A stretch of 64,000 nucleotides of DNA from Thysanoteuthis rhombus (GCA_963457665.1 OY735207.1:37349316-37413315); one strand, 5' to 3'; positions 25,561 to 39,221 are shown, counted from the first letter of the stretch. Notes: generated from the sequence alone by a model not told the origin. Made by a program: numbers and translations.

Positions 25561-27734
25561 AGACATGCTCCTAAGTGTACATATGTTTGTCAATATATGA
25601 GAGGCCATACTCAGCAGATCATTTTGAAATGTAAACAATGAAATCTAGTCTTCCCTTGAGTATACATTGGAATTGCATGCTTACATGTTTGCTGGTATGG
25701 TTTCATCTGTGTATCTAACGTTACTGAAAAGGACCGATCCAGTTGTTGTACTGACAACTGTTTTTTTTGGGGGGGGGGATTGTCACCATTTTCTGGAGAA
25801 ATGAGGTTGTGTTCTGTTTTTTTTTTGTTTTTGTTTCTCCTCTTCTAATGGAGTATACACTTAATGAAGGCTGAAATGGATCTGCCAAAACGTTGTAGTA
25901 ACATCAATGACGCAAAGGAGTTTGATTCTCTGAATAAATAATATAATTTCAGTAAATTGATAATTTCAGTAAATTTATATCTAATTGATCATTGAGAAAG
26001 GGTAGATGATTTTTCTAATATTCTATTGTTTATCCACTTCACATTCAAAGCATCACTAGCAGAATATGTTGATCTCTGGTTTCTTTTCTGATGAACAATT
26101 CAACACTAAATAAGATATAAATACAGAACTTAATATATGCTGGCCCCTGCCAGGGTTGACAATTCATGAAATGACTTATGACAGTTGATACTGCCCGGGC
26201 AGTAATTTTGAGAGAATGGTTTGCCTGAGTGCTCATTCTCTCTCTTTTCTCCGTCAATTATCATTGCATGCCAGAGACTAGATATTTTTCGTTAAGACAT
26301 TTAGTTGTGTCACGTTATATATGAAATATCATTTTAAAGGTTGATATAAACATAAAAAAGGGGTAATCAAAATATGATTCATTTGAAGCAATAACCTTTT
26401 TCCAACCATCTTCTAATGAAAAAATAATACCTTTAGAAAATTCTTCAAGTTCAGCAGTCGGTAAAAGTATGAATTATCACTTCCCTATCATTGAATCTCT
26501 GATTATGGATATGAGGTTCAGAATGCTTGAAAAAATGAAAATCTGCTTGAAAAACTGAGAGGCATGTATGGTTGGCACTGTCATGGAGCATTTCTTTCAG
26601 TTCATGTGGGACCCATTTTTTCAAGTCTCAAGAAAGTGCTTGAATAGATATTTGTGGATCGTTGAACACTTGCCAATAATTCTTTATTATCGAGACCAGG
26701 TATTGGCCTCCCTTGACTTATATTATCAATATCTATATTTCTGGATTCATTGTTGAATGTAGTAGTTTTCACCCAAATGCTTTATTGATGCTATCAGCAG
26801 CTTGAGCAGTATCATGTCCAAATTAGGATTCGTACTTGGAAATTAGTCTTACCTCTCCGGATGACCCAATTGCTATAAAGGGTTCAAAAGCCTCCAATAA
26901 TAATGAATTAAATCTCTGTTTACATCAAATATTAAAAAGATGTTGTTACATTAGTAAATTTTCCCCTTTTATCATTAATCTTTGGATTTAAAAAAAAAAA
27001 GAGAAAATGACATTTCATGTGTAACAACCTGTCGGTCATTGTGAACCATGTGTTATTATTTGTGCATTGTTTGCTTAGAAAATTTTATCCTCCGCAACAC
27101 TCATTTCTCTTAGTCTCTCTGACCCGGAGAAACTACTACGAAATTTCCTTTTCTCTCTGTATCTCCCATGGGAGACTGAAGAGAGAGATTTTTCTAAAGC
27201 AAAGACATTAGAAAATGTTTTTGCTCAACTTGGAGTTCTTTGACTCCCTCTTTTTCTTTTTCGAAGGGTCAAAGTTGAAATTGTATAAAGTTTCAAACAA
27301 TGTGTGAATGATCATTTACAACTAAGAAGAAAGATATTTAGAAATAGGAGAAAAGCTTATACGTTATTATATTTTTTTTATTTGCTTTGCCTTGACTTTT
27401 TGAAATAGTTTTAGAAAACAGTGTTCATATCATAGTCAACTGAAGCATTTAAAAATATTTTGCAATATGTTAAACATGGAGAAAATGTGTAATTCGATAT
27501 GCAATTAAGTTAATAAGCATATGTGAATTGTAATATGCTTGACAGTAATCAAAGAGCATGTGTTTTTTTTGTGTTTTGTATGTTGCGTCATAGTTCAAAC
27601 ATTATCTCTCGTTACACAGGTTCTAATTCAAAAGATTGACTGGAATGTTGGTCTGGATAAACATCAGCCAATTGTGAATAATTTCCAAAAGTGGTCTGAA
27701 TTTCCTTGTTGCAGGATTTCCGTTATTCATTTTT
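25561..27734. other. Non-coding apart from a mariner scrap
   Basis: Holds the GGCTGAAATGGATCTGCC / AAAACGTTGTAG motif at 25868-25900. G-run and T-run at 25760-25780. No gene seen. Confidence 0.5.
26400..26640 (-). pseudogene. Mariner-like transposase remnant
   Basis: The minus strand carries KKWVPHELKEM (about 26590-26625), the mariner WVPHEL motif, followed by degenerate sequence towards 26400. It resembles the remnant at 2835-3000. Non-functional. Confidence 0.5.
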
Positions 27735-28068
27735 TTAATTCATTTTGTTTATACTTAGCAGTAGTATTAGATATAATAGTCTTAAATTGTCCAAATTTTC
27801 TTAGATGAAGTTTTTTCATTATTAATTTTTGAGCAGTTTCTTTCATTTTTATTATGGTTGCATCTGAATCAGCTGAAACATTGGAAAAAAGAATGAGTCC
27901 CGTATCAATTGGAAGGATAACAGCTCTTCTTGAACTTACAGAAGGTATCTTCAAAGTGTGTACCCATCTTTTTTAGGATAATGTCACACAAATCAAACCT
28001 CCGTTGTTCATCTTGGTTCACTAACAGAAACTTTTTTACTACTTCCTCGAAATGCTTTGGTTTGGTTG
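27735..28068 (-). pseudogene. Unidentified coding-like segment, frameshifted or split
   Basis: Two overlapping minus-strand frames look protein-like: KHFEEVVKKFLLVNQDEQRR followed by FDLCDIILKKMGTHFEDTF (28055-27945), and then SSRRAVILPIDTGLILF with VSADSDATIIKMKETAQK (27940-27790). They meet at 27934-27945, where the minus strand reads TTCT|GTAAGT. This could be a true splice donor or just a frameshift. The upstream side abuts an RTE LINE tail at 28072. I do not recognise the protein. It could be a decayed transposase or a gene fragment. Confidence 0.3.
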
Positions 28069-28071
28069 TCT

Positions 28072-28512
28072 TCATCATCATCATCATCCGTCTTTTCACG
28101 TCCGTCGTCGGACATAGACCTTCCCCAGGATTCGCCACAATTCTCTATCATGGGCTTTGCAGAGCCAGTATTTCCTGAATTGGTCTAGTTCATCTCTCCA
28201 TCTTGTGTTCTGTCATCCTCGGTTTCTCATGTGATCTCTGGGGATCCATGTTGTGAGTCGTGATGTCCATCAGTTGTCTTTCATTCTTGCAACATGACCT
28301 GCCTATTGCCATTTGAGTTTTTAATAGTTTCTATGATGTCTCGGACTCCCGTTTTCTTCCTTATGTACTTTGCTGTCTTGTGATCTCTCCATGTGAGGTT
28401 GAGCATGATTCTCTCATGCGCACGCTGCATGCTTCTCAGTTTGTATGTCTGTCTCTTGGTTAGGTTCCATGTTTCAGCTCCATAAGTGACTATCGTGAGA
28501 ATGCATTTCTCC
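28072..28512 (-). mobile_element. RTE-type LINE 3' fragment
   Basis: It begins with a (CAT)n tail at 28072-28088 directly next to a coding-like minus-strand segment, then follows the same ~440-bp 3' sequence as the other copies (GATCTCTCCATGTGAGGTTG at 28381-28400). It is broken off before the rest of the RT. Confidence 0.8.
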
Positions 28513-31500
28513 AGACGTTAAATTTCAGGGCAATGACACTCACATGAGTATGTGTGTATGTGTGTGTATGTGCCACACAGCAGCAATAGCCAGATCTGAA
28601 GACCTCACTAGATCGTTTGATCAGAGGGTGTCTGTAGGTAAACCTGTGGAAGCATCATTCTCAAACCACTGCTTTTTCATTGGCTGCAAAGATAATAAGC
28701 AAGACAAAAACTAAACATATTCATCTTAATTGCCTGTCATATCATTCAGTTCTTTACTGCTCCATCATCTGGGCATTTTGTTTTGTTCTGCTGCAAGACA
28801 GACACTTCATTCTTTTGTAATATTCAACAAAGGAGAAAGTGAATATCATCAAAGCTTCTATGAATAAAAAAAAAAACAATCTTTGGAGGTTCACAATTAT
28901 TTAACTAAACCAAGTCTACACACGGTCTTGTACCAAACTGTATTTCCAAGGGTTGGGGATGAAGAAGATTATGTCTCATCAATCTTCCAAGTGGGGAAGA
29001 CCTGTCAGCTGAGAAAATAAGCATTCAGAATCTCAGCATTTATCTAGGGTGTGGACACTGAACACTGGGGGGCTAGCGGAGAAATGTGCAACTATTTTAG
29101 TAATCCATCAGGCTACTGTTATCCATATCTGTATCTGCCTCGTATTACATCACTAAAATAATTAAGTAGTAAATTTCTTTTTTTTATTGCCTTATCTACC
29201 TAGATACATCAATAGCTGTACTATGAAAAAAAAGCATTTATTCCACTTGACAATTATATACACATAGGTACATCAATAAGTATGTGGCCTAATGATTAAA
29301 AAAAAAATGGATATATTTCACACAACAAATATATCCACAAAAGTACAATCAGAGCCTTTATGGGGGTGTATGCAGAATTTGATTAGTTCGCTTATACCAA
29401 AAGTTGGCTGTGGGCTCATCAATAAGTTTGTAGCTTACGAAATAGAAAAAAGATTTATTCCACACAACAAATATATATTGCCTTTTCTTCAGACATTCAG
29501 TTTTACTATCAATGTGTTAAGGGCAGCTGCCATAGAGAAATGGTTTGCCAATTAATCTCACTGTAGAATAACGAATAATTTAGCCTTCTACAATTTCTTG
29601 AAACATATACCGTGGCAGCTTAAGTCCCAAGAATTAACTTCTCCTTTTGAAAGCAAAAACCAAACCGCAGTTTTCCTGAAATAAAATTAACAAGGGAAAA
29701 TTTATGGCCCTTACATCAATTATGAAAGTAAATATAATTCAAGGAAATTGGTTGGAAAGAAAATAACAAGTCAAGATTTGGAGGAATGAAAAATAATCTT
29801 TATGGTGAAAGAATGAAATAGAAATACACCAAGAGGAAATGCAGGTACCAATGTTTCAATTATGATAGATAGTTTTTGGATGGATCTGATAACTGAGGGA
29901 GTGAAATTTGAGGATGCCAACAGTGTAAATAAATGTCTTTAATTCACCTTCGTTTGTATAATATCAAGGAAGTAATTCTAAAGAGGGAAGATCAAAGCAA
30001 CTGTATATAGCCACTAAGCTGTGAGTTTTTTTAGATAGAATTGGGCTTGTTAGAAAAATGCTTTGAGAAAAGTCCTTGAATAGATTGAAGAATCGAAGGA
30101 GAGAGAAAAGAAAAAAAGAAGGGTCAGACCTTACCCCTAAGGAGTGCTGGAACAAAATGGGTTAATTTTTGCACCTCTTTGATTTTAAACCAAATTTCTG
30201 CCAGCAGTAGCAGTGGGGCAGCCCTCAGAAGGGTCAAAATAGCAAGGAGGAATTAGCCAAGTGCAGATTACTCATCTGCTTTCTGGAATCTTAGATTTGA
30301 TATAATTTTAACTGTCAGTGATCCCTGCATCACAATTACCCTTGAGGTTAGTCTTCAAAGGCTTTCCGCTTCTGTGGTTTTATCTCAAGTGAGAAAAAGC
30401 TCGGTAAGAATCTTCTATTGATGGTACGATATCCTTCATCAGATTGACCTCATCTGATGAATATCATAAATACTTCCTGGTGTAACCTGCTTTTTCCTCT
30501 GAGACTCTGCATTATTTATTCAATTCTACTGAGTGTTTTTGATTACTTATAGCTTATGTACCCGTATGTACCATATTCCTACCATATAGGGTTTAATTGT
30601 TCTCCCATCCCACAACACTTCTATGGTTGGGTTTGAATTGGCCTTGGAGTAGAGGTTACCTGTGCTAGACTAACACCTGAACACCCATGTTTTATACACT
30701 AATACCCTGATGACCCCAGAATTAAATATAGTATAAGAAATGATTATAAATCAAAATAATATTAGAATACTAAAAGAATGACTGCAAGAAACGCATCATT
30801 CTTCATTTGTTTCCAGACAGTTGGTGACATACCGTATTTATCTACCACAGTATTTTGTTCTTTACTGCTGAAATAGGATGAATCATCAGTTGAATATGAA
30901 AAATCAAAAGCCATAATAACAAAAACAATGTATCAGAAATTCAAGTATCGGTATGAACCATATTCAGGTTATGAGGTTCCATGAGTGAATGATGCATTGG
31001 CCAGTACCAAGCTAATGTTGCTAACCTCTAAACCCCAAGCAAACTTGCCAAAAGTAGGCTAGCTATGTATACAGATACACCAGTATTTGCAAGGTTAGTT
31101 GCATGTTTTGCTTTAGTAGATCAGTAGGAGAATACCCAGTAGCCTAAAATCTTAGATCAAAACATTATTGAGGAAAGGGCTATGAAGTTCATGGAAACTG
31201 TGGGTTCAATAGCATTTTCCACCGGATATTCTTTGCCAAATTTTAGGTGTGTGTTTCATGCAAGTGTGTGTTATAAGTCAGGAAATATGATACACAGCTT
31301 CTATACAATTCCTTGAAAATATTCTGTTACAAACTGCATTGCTACCAAATGAATTATTCTATTAGCATGGAAAAAAAGGTATTGAATTACAAAACCTAAT
31401 ATTTAATAAGTTCAGTATGTGTTTTATTTGTCAACCTTGGCAGTTCCATGAGTCTTGCCAGGTTAACTTTTTTGCTGGACCAAATAAGGTCAAATGAAAA

Positions 31501-31639
31501 CTCCAATAATACCTTTCTGGCCCTTGATTCCATCATTTCTGTTCAATCCTGTTGCTTCTTTATAACTACCATTTGATGAATCAGTTCGATACTTAGCATA
31601 TAATTGAAACATGGAAATACCATGGTCCCCTTCTTTCTT
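28513..31639. other. Non-coding, no gene seen
   Basis: A/T-rich. Contains the small direct repeats at 29203-29480. The region 30590-30720 has SINE-like wording (GTTTGAATTGGCCTTGG) without a clear box A. Confidence 0.5.
29203..29480. repeat. Three irregular direct repeats of ~60 bp
   Basis: The block CATCAATAAGT(A/T)TGT(G)G...GA...AAAAAA..TTTATTCCACACAACAAATATAT occurs, in whole or part, near 29225-29260, 29268-29330 and 29418-29476. Confidence 0.6.
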
Positions 31640-32110
31640 TCTGCTTACTTTATCATCACCTTTTCCTGGCCTCCTAGCTGTCTCCTTTTCCTGGCCTCCT
31701 GGCCTCCTCGTCTGTCTCCTTTTCCTGACCTCCTTGTCTGTCTCCTTTTCCTGACCTCCTTGTCTGTCTCCTTTTCCTGACCTCCTTGGCCAGCTCCTTT
31801 TCTTGACCTTTGCTGGACACTGCTTTTCATGTCCCCCCATTACTCTTATATACTTTTTCTCTCCTCCCACTTTTTCATTCTTTCCTTTTCTCTCCTCCCT
31901 CTTTTTCTCCTCCTTTCCTTTTCTTCCCTCCCTCTTTTTCCTTCTACTTTCCTTTTCTCTCCTCCCTCTTTTTCTCCTCCTTTCCTTTTCTCTCCTCCCT
32001 CTTTTTCCTTCTACTTTCCTTTCCTTTTTTTCTCCTCCCTCTTTTTCCTTCTCTTTTCCTTTTTCTTTCCTCCCCTATATCCTTTTCCTCTCCCTTTTTT
32101 CCGTTCTTAT
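31640..32110. repeat. Pyrimidine-rich minisatellite block
   Basis: Two parts are visible. About 31665-31800 repeats CTGTCTCCTTTTCCTGACCT with CCTTGT between. About 31860-32060 repeats CTCCTCCCTCTTTTTC-type units with CTTTCCTTTT. Open frames here are low-complexity artefacts. Confidence 0.85.
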
Positions 32111-32834
32111 TCCTCCTTTACTCCATTGATACTAGATCTCTCTTAGAAGCAATTAATTGTATCAAATGTAAGCCAAGTAAAATAATGAGATCACCATCTC
32201 CATTTGGTAACCATATAATCTAATTGTGGATTGCAGGATTTCAAATAATTTCTCGCATTTTTTTTCTTTCTAGATTGAGCTATGCTGGACCATCAGTAGT
32301 ATACCAAGAGTTTACCTATTTATTTATTTATTTATTTATTTTTGACCTAGTTTAGAAATACTTTTTTTTTTCTCTGAGGATAATTTTCAAAACTAAAAAT
32401 AATTTAAAAAAACAACCTCAATTCAGATTCCAGCTTGACATTTGAGATCAAACATGAAATCTTTTCAGCATTTTTTTTTTCTCATCTTATTTAACAAGAG
32501 CTGTATTCGTTCACCACGTCTTTTGAAATTCCCTTAAGGTTGCTTGATTCGTACGTACCATTCCATCTGGTTGTAAAATTTGTGACCAACTGTGTTAGAA
32601 ACTGAGTTATCTACTTCGGATTTAATGAGTTCTCAATTTCCTGCAGCTATTTGGAGCCAGGAGAGTGGGAGTATTACTGAAATTATTTTGGGTCCAACGT
32701 TGATTAACCTGCTTCCTTTCCAATTAACTATAGATTCATACAACTGAAGTCTAATTGAAAAAAAATAATTCAATTAGTCAAGCCTGACCAGAAAAGACAA
32801 GGATAAAAGTAATATTATTTAACCAATTTTATAT

Positions 32835-33735
32835 TCATCATCATCATCATCATCAGCCTTTTAGCGTCCGTCATTGGATCTAAACCTCTGCCAAGATTTG
32901 CCAGACTCTTTTTATCGTGGGCATCACGGAGCCGGAACTTTCTGAACTAGTCTTGCCCTTTGAGTTTTGTATTGGTTCTAAGATATCTCTGACGCCTGTT
33001 TTTCTTCTAATATACTGTGCTGTCCAGTGATCCTTCTATGTGATGTTGAGCATGATTTTCTCATCTGCACGTTGCATTGTTCAGAGTTTGAAAGTCAATC
33101 TTTTGTTCAGGTTTCATGTTTCAGCTCCACGAGGGACTATCAGGAGGATGCATTGATTGTATACCCTTCCTTTTAGAATCAATGGGATTTTCTTGTCTTT
33201 GAAGGTTGAACTTTCTCTACCAAAAAGCTTACCAACCAAGAGTAATTCTTCGCTCGATTTCCTCTTCCTTTGAGGATTTCATGGAGATCCATTGTCCTAG
33301 GCAGATGAAGTGGTCTACTTTTTTCAGTTCTGTGTTTTCAATTCTGATTGTTGTCTTTATTCTCTACATTTTCGTCGTATGACATTTGTTTTACTGAAGT
33401 TCATGTGGAAACCAACTTTCTTGCTTTCTGCATTTAGTCCATCTACCATCATTTTGAGATCATGAAGGTTTTCTGCAAAAAGCATGATGTCATTGGTGAA
33501 TCTGAGATTACTTAGTTATTAAGTGTCAATTCTGATTCCTTCATTTTCACAATCTAGATTTTTGTCTAACCCCTTTTTCAAGTTGGAAGGTCAGTCTTTA
33601 TGTAGCCTGACAAAGGAGGGCATGGGGATTTCCACTGAATCGAAGGTCTTCCTGAAGTCAACAAATGGTCTCTTCTATTTCGGTGAGAAGTTTATATCTG
33701 TTTTTCAGTTTGTGTCTGAGGGGACAAGTGAGCTC
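32835..33735 (-). mobile_element. RTE-type LINE 3' fragment with internal deletion
   Basis: The (CAT)n tail lies at 32835-32855. Compared with the copy at 4442 it lacks the middle of the C-terminal domain near 32945 (the ARM/WTSRL block) but continues further into the RT, to about 33700 where the text parallels 5440-5520. Many stops are present. Confidence 0.75.
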
Positions 33736-34861
33736 TTTTTTTGTATGTAAATAGTTGCATGTTTGGTTTGGAATATTTTCCTGAATTCTTTGTTGGTATT
33801 AATTTGTATCTCATCATTCTGTGGACGCTTCTTAACACCAAGAAATTTGATATTACACTCACTTAAAGGCCTTATTTGCTGGCCATTGACCTCGATGTCA
33901 AGTCATTTTCTTTGTATCAAATTAGTTATATTAGAATCTTTACAACCACAGTATATCGGTGGACACAAATAGTGTTATATTTGGGGACACCTGTGCTAAC
34001 ATAATAAATGCGTTCAATGCATATTTGTGCAATATATGTATATATTGTAAATCACATTATACGAGGGGACGTGAACTATGCTTTAACGAACCATGTTATA
34101 TTCGGGACACTTTCACTAATATATACATAATATATATATATGCACTGGAATTAAATAAAAATGAATAAAGTCGAAAACTTGAATTCTGGAACATTCTATT
34201 TAATTTAATAAATAAATATTAATGATACTCCTTAACATATATTTAAATGAAAACAGATATATTTTGGCTTCTTATGCCATTGCCAATGTTTTATACAAAA
34301 ATTTCCAGATGTGTTTAGTATTTAGAAAAATTGGTCCAATCCTTGTGGCACAATTTATATCATGCAACAAGAATCACTCCAAACCACTTTCAAAATGCTG
34401 TAATTCCATACAACATGCGCAAAACAAGTATAGCGACTCCTTTATCTTTAGTTGGAATTAAGTACGAAAATAGTATCAGTTTTAGAACTGGAACCTCAAA
34501 TCTAGCCACATGCAATATGTTACTTCCTTTATTTACTGTCAATAAAAGATCTGGACACATGTGAACCAGAACTTATTTTCCCCAGCTTTCTTGGTTGGTT
34601 ACTTCCTCTCTTCTTTTTCTACTCTCTAGGACCGGTATTATTTCTCCTATTTCGCTGATTCAAACTTTACTATTTTCTCCACTGTGAACAATCATTGTTT
34701 TAAACATAACTAATTTCATTTTTTCAGCTGCTAATCAATTGGATTTCTTTTGCTCTCTTCAAGCTAGCATATTTAAGGGGTGTTTTAATTCAAAACTTAA
34801 ATTTTGTGTTTTGGAAAGATTTCTGAAGGAATTAAAATGAAATAGCTAAAATACTTGAAAT

Positions 34862-35885
34862 CCAAAGTTTCATACAACAGGCAGCAAGGGTCCAGTTCAG
34901 CTTTATAGCAACGTCAATGGAACAGTAATCAAAATACTTCAAAGCCTTGTTTCGTATGATGGACGGAATGAGAGGGTCCACTTCAGCAGTAATGTTACAT
35001 CATAAATAGAAGCCCTCACCAAAAAAAATTCGTGTTGTGGGAAAATTATTTCTTTGCTAAAGTGGAGGCAAGTAAACAAAATACTTCAGAGCCATATTTT
35101 TGTGTGATGGATAGAAAATGAGGGTTCAGTTGAGCAGTATATTCAGATTGTAAATAGAACCCCCACCCTACTAAAAAATGATAATTTCTCAATGGAGTAA
35201 AGGTAACTAACTGCCATACTCCAAAGCTGTAGTTTCGTATGATGGGATTCTATTAAGCAGTATTGATACATCATAAATAGATCTCTCATGAAAAATAGAA
35301 TCTGTGCTTAAGAAAATAATTCCCTATGGAGTGAAGGCATGTTACTGAATTACTTCAAAGCCACATTTTTGAATGATTGGTGGAAAATGTGGGTCTATTT
35401 GTGCAGTAGTCAGATTGTGAATAGAACCCACCATCACCAAAAGAGGATTAGTTTTTGGAAAAATGATTTCTCAATGAAGTATATGGAAGTAATCACAATA
35501 CTTTAAAACCATAATTCAACACAATGGCCAGAAAGAGAGGGTCCAGTTGAGCAGTATTGATACATTGTGAACAGAACTCCTTACCAAAAATGAAATGAAA
35601 AAAAATTTATTTTAGAAAAATGATTTTTTCAATGGAGTTTCTTTTAAACATTCGCCTAAAAAAAAGTTTTGTTGGAGAAATAATTTCCTAGTGAAGTAAA
35701 AATAAGTAAAAATTCATCAGAGCTATAGTTTCACATGATGGATAGAAAGAGTCCAGTTCAGTAGTATAGTCACATTGTAAATAGACCTTTTTTTTGTGTT
35801 TTGGAAGAATGGTTCCCTACAATGAAGTCTAATGAACTAACAGTAATACTAAGCCGTAGTTTTATATGCAAAATACCAATATTAT
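34862..35885. repeat. Degenerate tandem array of ~135-148-bp units
   Basis: About eight units can be laid under each other. The shared motifs, in order, are a CAAAGCC-type start, TTTCGTATGATGG, GAGGGTCCAGTTGAGCAGTA, ACATTGTAAATAGA(A)CC and AATGGAGTAAAGG. Unit starts are near 34941, 35088, 35223, 35357, 35505, 35719 and 35850. The first unit is truncated and one near 35600 is expanded. Divergence is high. Confidence 0.8.
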
Positions 35886-38800
35886 AAGAATATGAGGTCA
35901 ACTAAAAAAAACAAACTAACCTCCTGAAGAATGAGTTATCAGAACTAAAAATTCAAAAAGAATGCCTGATCAGAATTCTCCGATGTCAAAAAAATTCCAA
36001 TTTTACATAATATAGCATATGATACAATCTCATAGTCCACTTACACATTGTAATTGTATGGTAAATTGAACCCCATCTACTAAAACATAATGTAACTGAT
36101 CACCCAGATTGTTTTCTCTCTAAATTAGAGCTCCCTGAAGATATGGGGCTAAAATAATTCTGCCTACCGTGTGCTGTTTTTGCTGGATTATGGTAAGGTA
36201 CATTATCATAGAGATTAACACTCCTCTTAAACAAACCCTTGAAAAAATTGTTTCTCATGTAAATGAGATTCAAAACATAAGTCTTAGTATATTTATTCTT
36301 TCTAGAATTATTTTTACTTGTTTGTATCCAAGCATTATTCAAATGGTCAATGAAGAAATGGATGCGTCAGATAGTGTAATGATTATCAAGGACCAAGATG
36401 ATGTTCGTTTTTCATGGTTAAAGATGATCATAGCTTTGGTTTTAAGTAGTGCAGCAGGTTTGATGCATTGCAGCGTCTGTGGTCTTGATTTGCGCTTGAC
36501 TTTCATTATAGTAAAAGAGAACTGACTATGTCATCATCCTCATTTTCTCATTCTTATCTGCTTATCCGGCCTTCAAGACATACTCAGGATGCTTGGAGAC
36601 AGACTGGGATACAATGGATGACCAGGGTGCTCTACATGTCACACCATACTCTTCATGCTCAACAATGTATTGCATCCCCAAGGGGTGGGGGTCCGTCCCA
36701 CTCCTTGGTTTGGAATCAGCTGTTGGTCACCTGGACTGGTTAGAGGCCAGTCTGCTCTGCTATTTACCTATGGATGGGATAGGGAGTGGGAAGTGATCGA
36801 TTCACGCCTACCCCAAAGTGAATGCGATCTATCCCAGCTTGATTTTGAACTTGTCAACTCCGATCTCCACGCTGCTAAATGTTAGTTCATCCCCCACCCC
36901 CATAATGACCATCAGTACAGAAAACGGAACTGTAAAACTGAATTTGAATTTTGGCTTATCTGCTTGTATTCACTTCGTACCGATCCCATTGAGGAAAACC
37001 ATAGATGTACCCCTTCCTGCTCTCTGTTCTATCATCAAAATGTTCCATCCTTGCCATGCCATGATGATTAACAAAACCACTCTCCCTTAACTAACCCACC
37101 TGCCCAGACAGTTGCAATTAGAAGTTGACTTGACAGGGGCTAGTCAGTAGGTATAGAGACATTTGCACAAAAGTTAAGGGTTTTTTTCCCCCAACTATCT
37201 ATAAATGAAAAAAACAAAGGAGCTCCTTACTTATGAACAGTTGTCCAACATTATCGTAGTTAATACTGAGTGTGAAAAAGGGTTTGTTCAGTACAGCTCT
37301 ACCCCAGTAATACTCAACAGTAGATTTTGCAAGCCTTGAAGTATATTTTAATGTATAAATAGCAACATTAAAGAGTTATGGCCTTCCGTTGTGAATTAAG
37401 TCGAGGCTTATGAACATGCAATGCTTATGCTTGTGTGTCCATCCACACACTCGGAGGTTTTACCGTTTCTTCCATTATTGAACTTTGTTTCTTACTGATT
37501 ATCATGGAATGTATTGATATGAAACTTTCACATGCTGCATCTTTGATACTTGAAATTATTGCAAGAGTATAATGAATTATCCTGTACACACCTGATATGT
37601 TTATCATTCTCTCACCTCTTTCAACTTGGTTTATAATGTCCACCTGAGTGTCCAGCATGTTTGTACAACACTTCTTGTTATCACCATCATTGCTGACCAA
37701 ACTCTTGTACTTCTGTGACATGTTGGGGTGATTAAGTTAAATATGTAGTTATGAAAACAACAAATAACACTGATGCTGGAGAGACACAACAACAACTGTG
37801 TTGTGTTTGCAGGGTGATACTGGGCCACTACAGTAATGCCATCTTTTACCCAATGGTTGGTTTTCCAAACTGGTGTCATTTTCAAAATTTGAATTTATAG
37901 ACAGGTTTGCATCTTTAAAAGTTTGTGACTTGAATGTTTTGTCAGTCAGGGAGCACCTGTATTACTAAATGTCTTTGCTTTAATCTTGGTTGCCTTAGTG
38001 GTTGCAATAAGCAGGTAGTAGATACTTCTCAATGTTATGTTTCTTGGTTTCATGTAAAAGTCACCACCCAAGATTTAGTTCTGTTTTTTAGTGAATTTAA
38101 AGTGATTTATACACCTACCATTGTCTTTCTCTCTCTCTCTCTCTTTTTTTTTTTTCCCTTAATTTAATTTAATGAAAAAAAGTCTCGAAGTTCATAAGCA
38201 AACTAGTGTGACTTGCACAGAAATAAATAGGGTATTTGGAAATGTATTTACCATTCAAAGATAAAGATTGCGGGGAAAGATTTCTTATACATTAAATACA
38301 TAGAAGTGATTTTGTTTCTGACACTTGACATTTGTAAACATTCAAGAATATTTGAATGAGGATCTTTAATAATCCTGCCTCTGTCATGGTGATAGAAGAT
38401 ACTTTGTCAGAGCTTGAGATGATTTGTTATTAAAATGTCCTTTGAATGATCCCATGGAAAAAGCTGGTGGGGATAGTTATTTTTCCCTGTGGTAAAACTC
38501 CTATAATGAATTCATGTTGATTGTTTATCATACTTGACTTTCATAAAGTTGATAAACATACAAAACTTCTTGCAAGACAAGACCTTGTATATTTTCACAG
38601 CAAAGTTAAATAGTTGTCTCTTGAAGCTGCCTCGAGTAAAGGCTGGCAAATTATGAAGGAAGATTGTGGGGTGATCGCAGATTTTACTAGTAGATATTAT
38701 ATACTTTACATTTTCCTAGATAGTTTTACTGTCAAATTATTGCAAAGTTGGACGAAAAAATATCATAGAAGTGTGCACTTATTTACCTTATAGCATTGAC

Positions 38801-39009
38801 CTAACCCAGAATTTTACTTGCATCCCGCCCCATGAGTGACGTCACTATAATTGGCAAATGGTAAACGTAGAGTTTAAAATCATAGCAGACAAATGGTAAA
38901 TGCTGAGTTGAAAAACTGAAAATCAAACAACACCCAAAGCTTTTCCCTGATCTTGATAATGGCCTCATTTGCTTGCACTGAGCTTCAGTGTACATGTTTA
39001 TTTCTTTTG
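35886..39009. other. Non-coding, no certain gene
   Basis: A 118-codon + strand frame at 36169-36525 is open but has no recognisable domain, splice pattern or start context. A SINE B copy lies at 36780-36880. Otherwise A/T-rich unique sequence. Confidence 0.45.
36780..36880 (-). mobile_element. SINE-like repeat, family B
   Basis: GATCGATTCACGCCTACCCC and TGATTTTGAACTTGTC match the family pattern. A small uninterrupted frame across it is not evidence for a gene. Confidence 0.4.
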
Positions 39010-39035
39010 TATATATATATATATATATATATATA
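39010..39035. repeat. (AT)n microsatellite
   Basis: Twelve to thirteen AT units, directly followed by the dispersed repeat at 39036. Confidence 0.95.
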
Positions 39036-39170
39036 GTCTAGAAAGTTTTACAGATTTAAACTCTAAACCTTGAAAAAATTTGTATCTTGTGTCACTTCAG
39101 TCACTTATTTCCCAATGTCTGTCAATGTAATTTATGAAATCCTCTTCAGTGTTATTCCCTGTTTTACAAA
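39036..39170. repeat. Dispersed repeat starting at an (AT)n array (copy 2)
   Basis: Counterpart of 13677-13830: TCTAGAAAGTTTTACAG, TTTCCCAATGTCTGTCAATG and TCCTCTTCAGTGTTATTCCC. Confidence 0.75.
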
Positions 39171-39217
39171 TATTATTATGCTGTTATGGTACAATGTGTA
39201 AATTTTTTCTTGTTGGG

Positions 39218-39221
<4 letters not shown>

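Noticed and set aside
31490-32223. Open frames of 105-137 codons on both strands
   Set aside because: Low-complexity pyrimidine minisatellite. Phe/Ser/Leu/Pro and Lys/Arg/Gly-only products.
36169-36525. 118-codon + strand frame as a gene
   Set aside because: No domain, no start context, no splice partners. Length is not exceptional for this composition in 64 kb.
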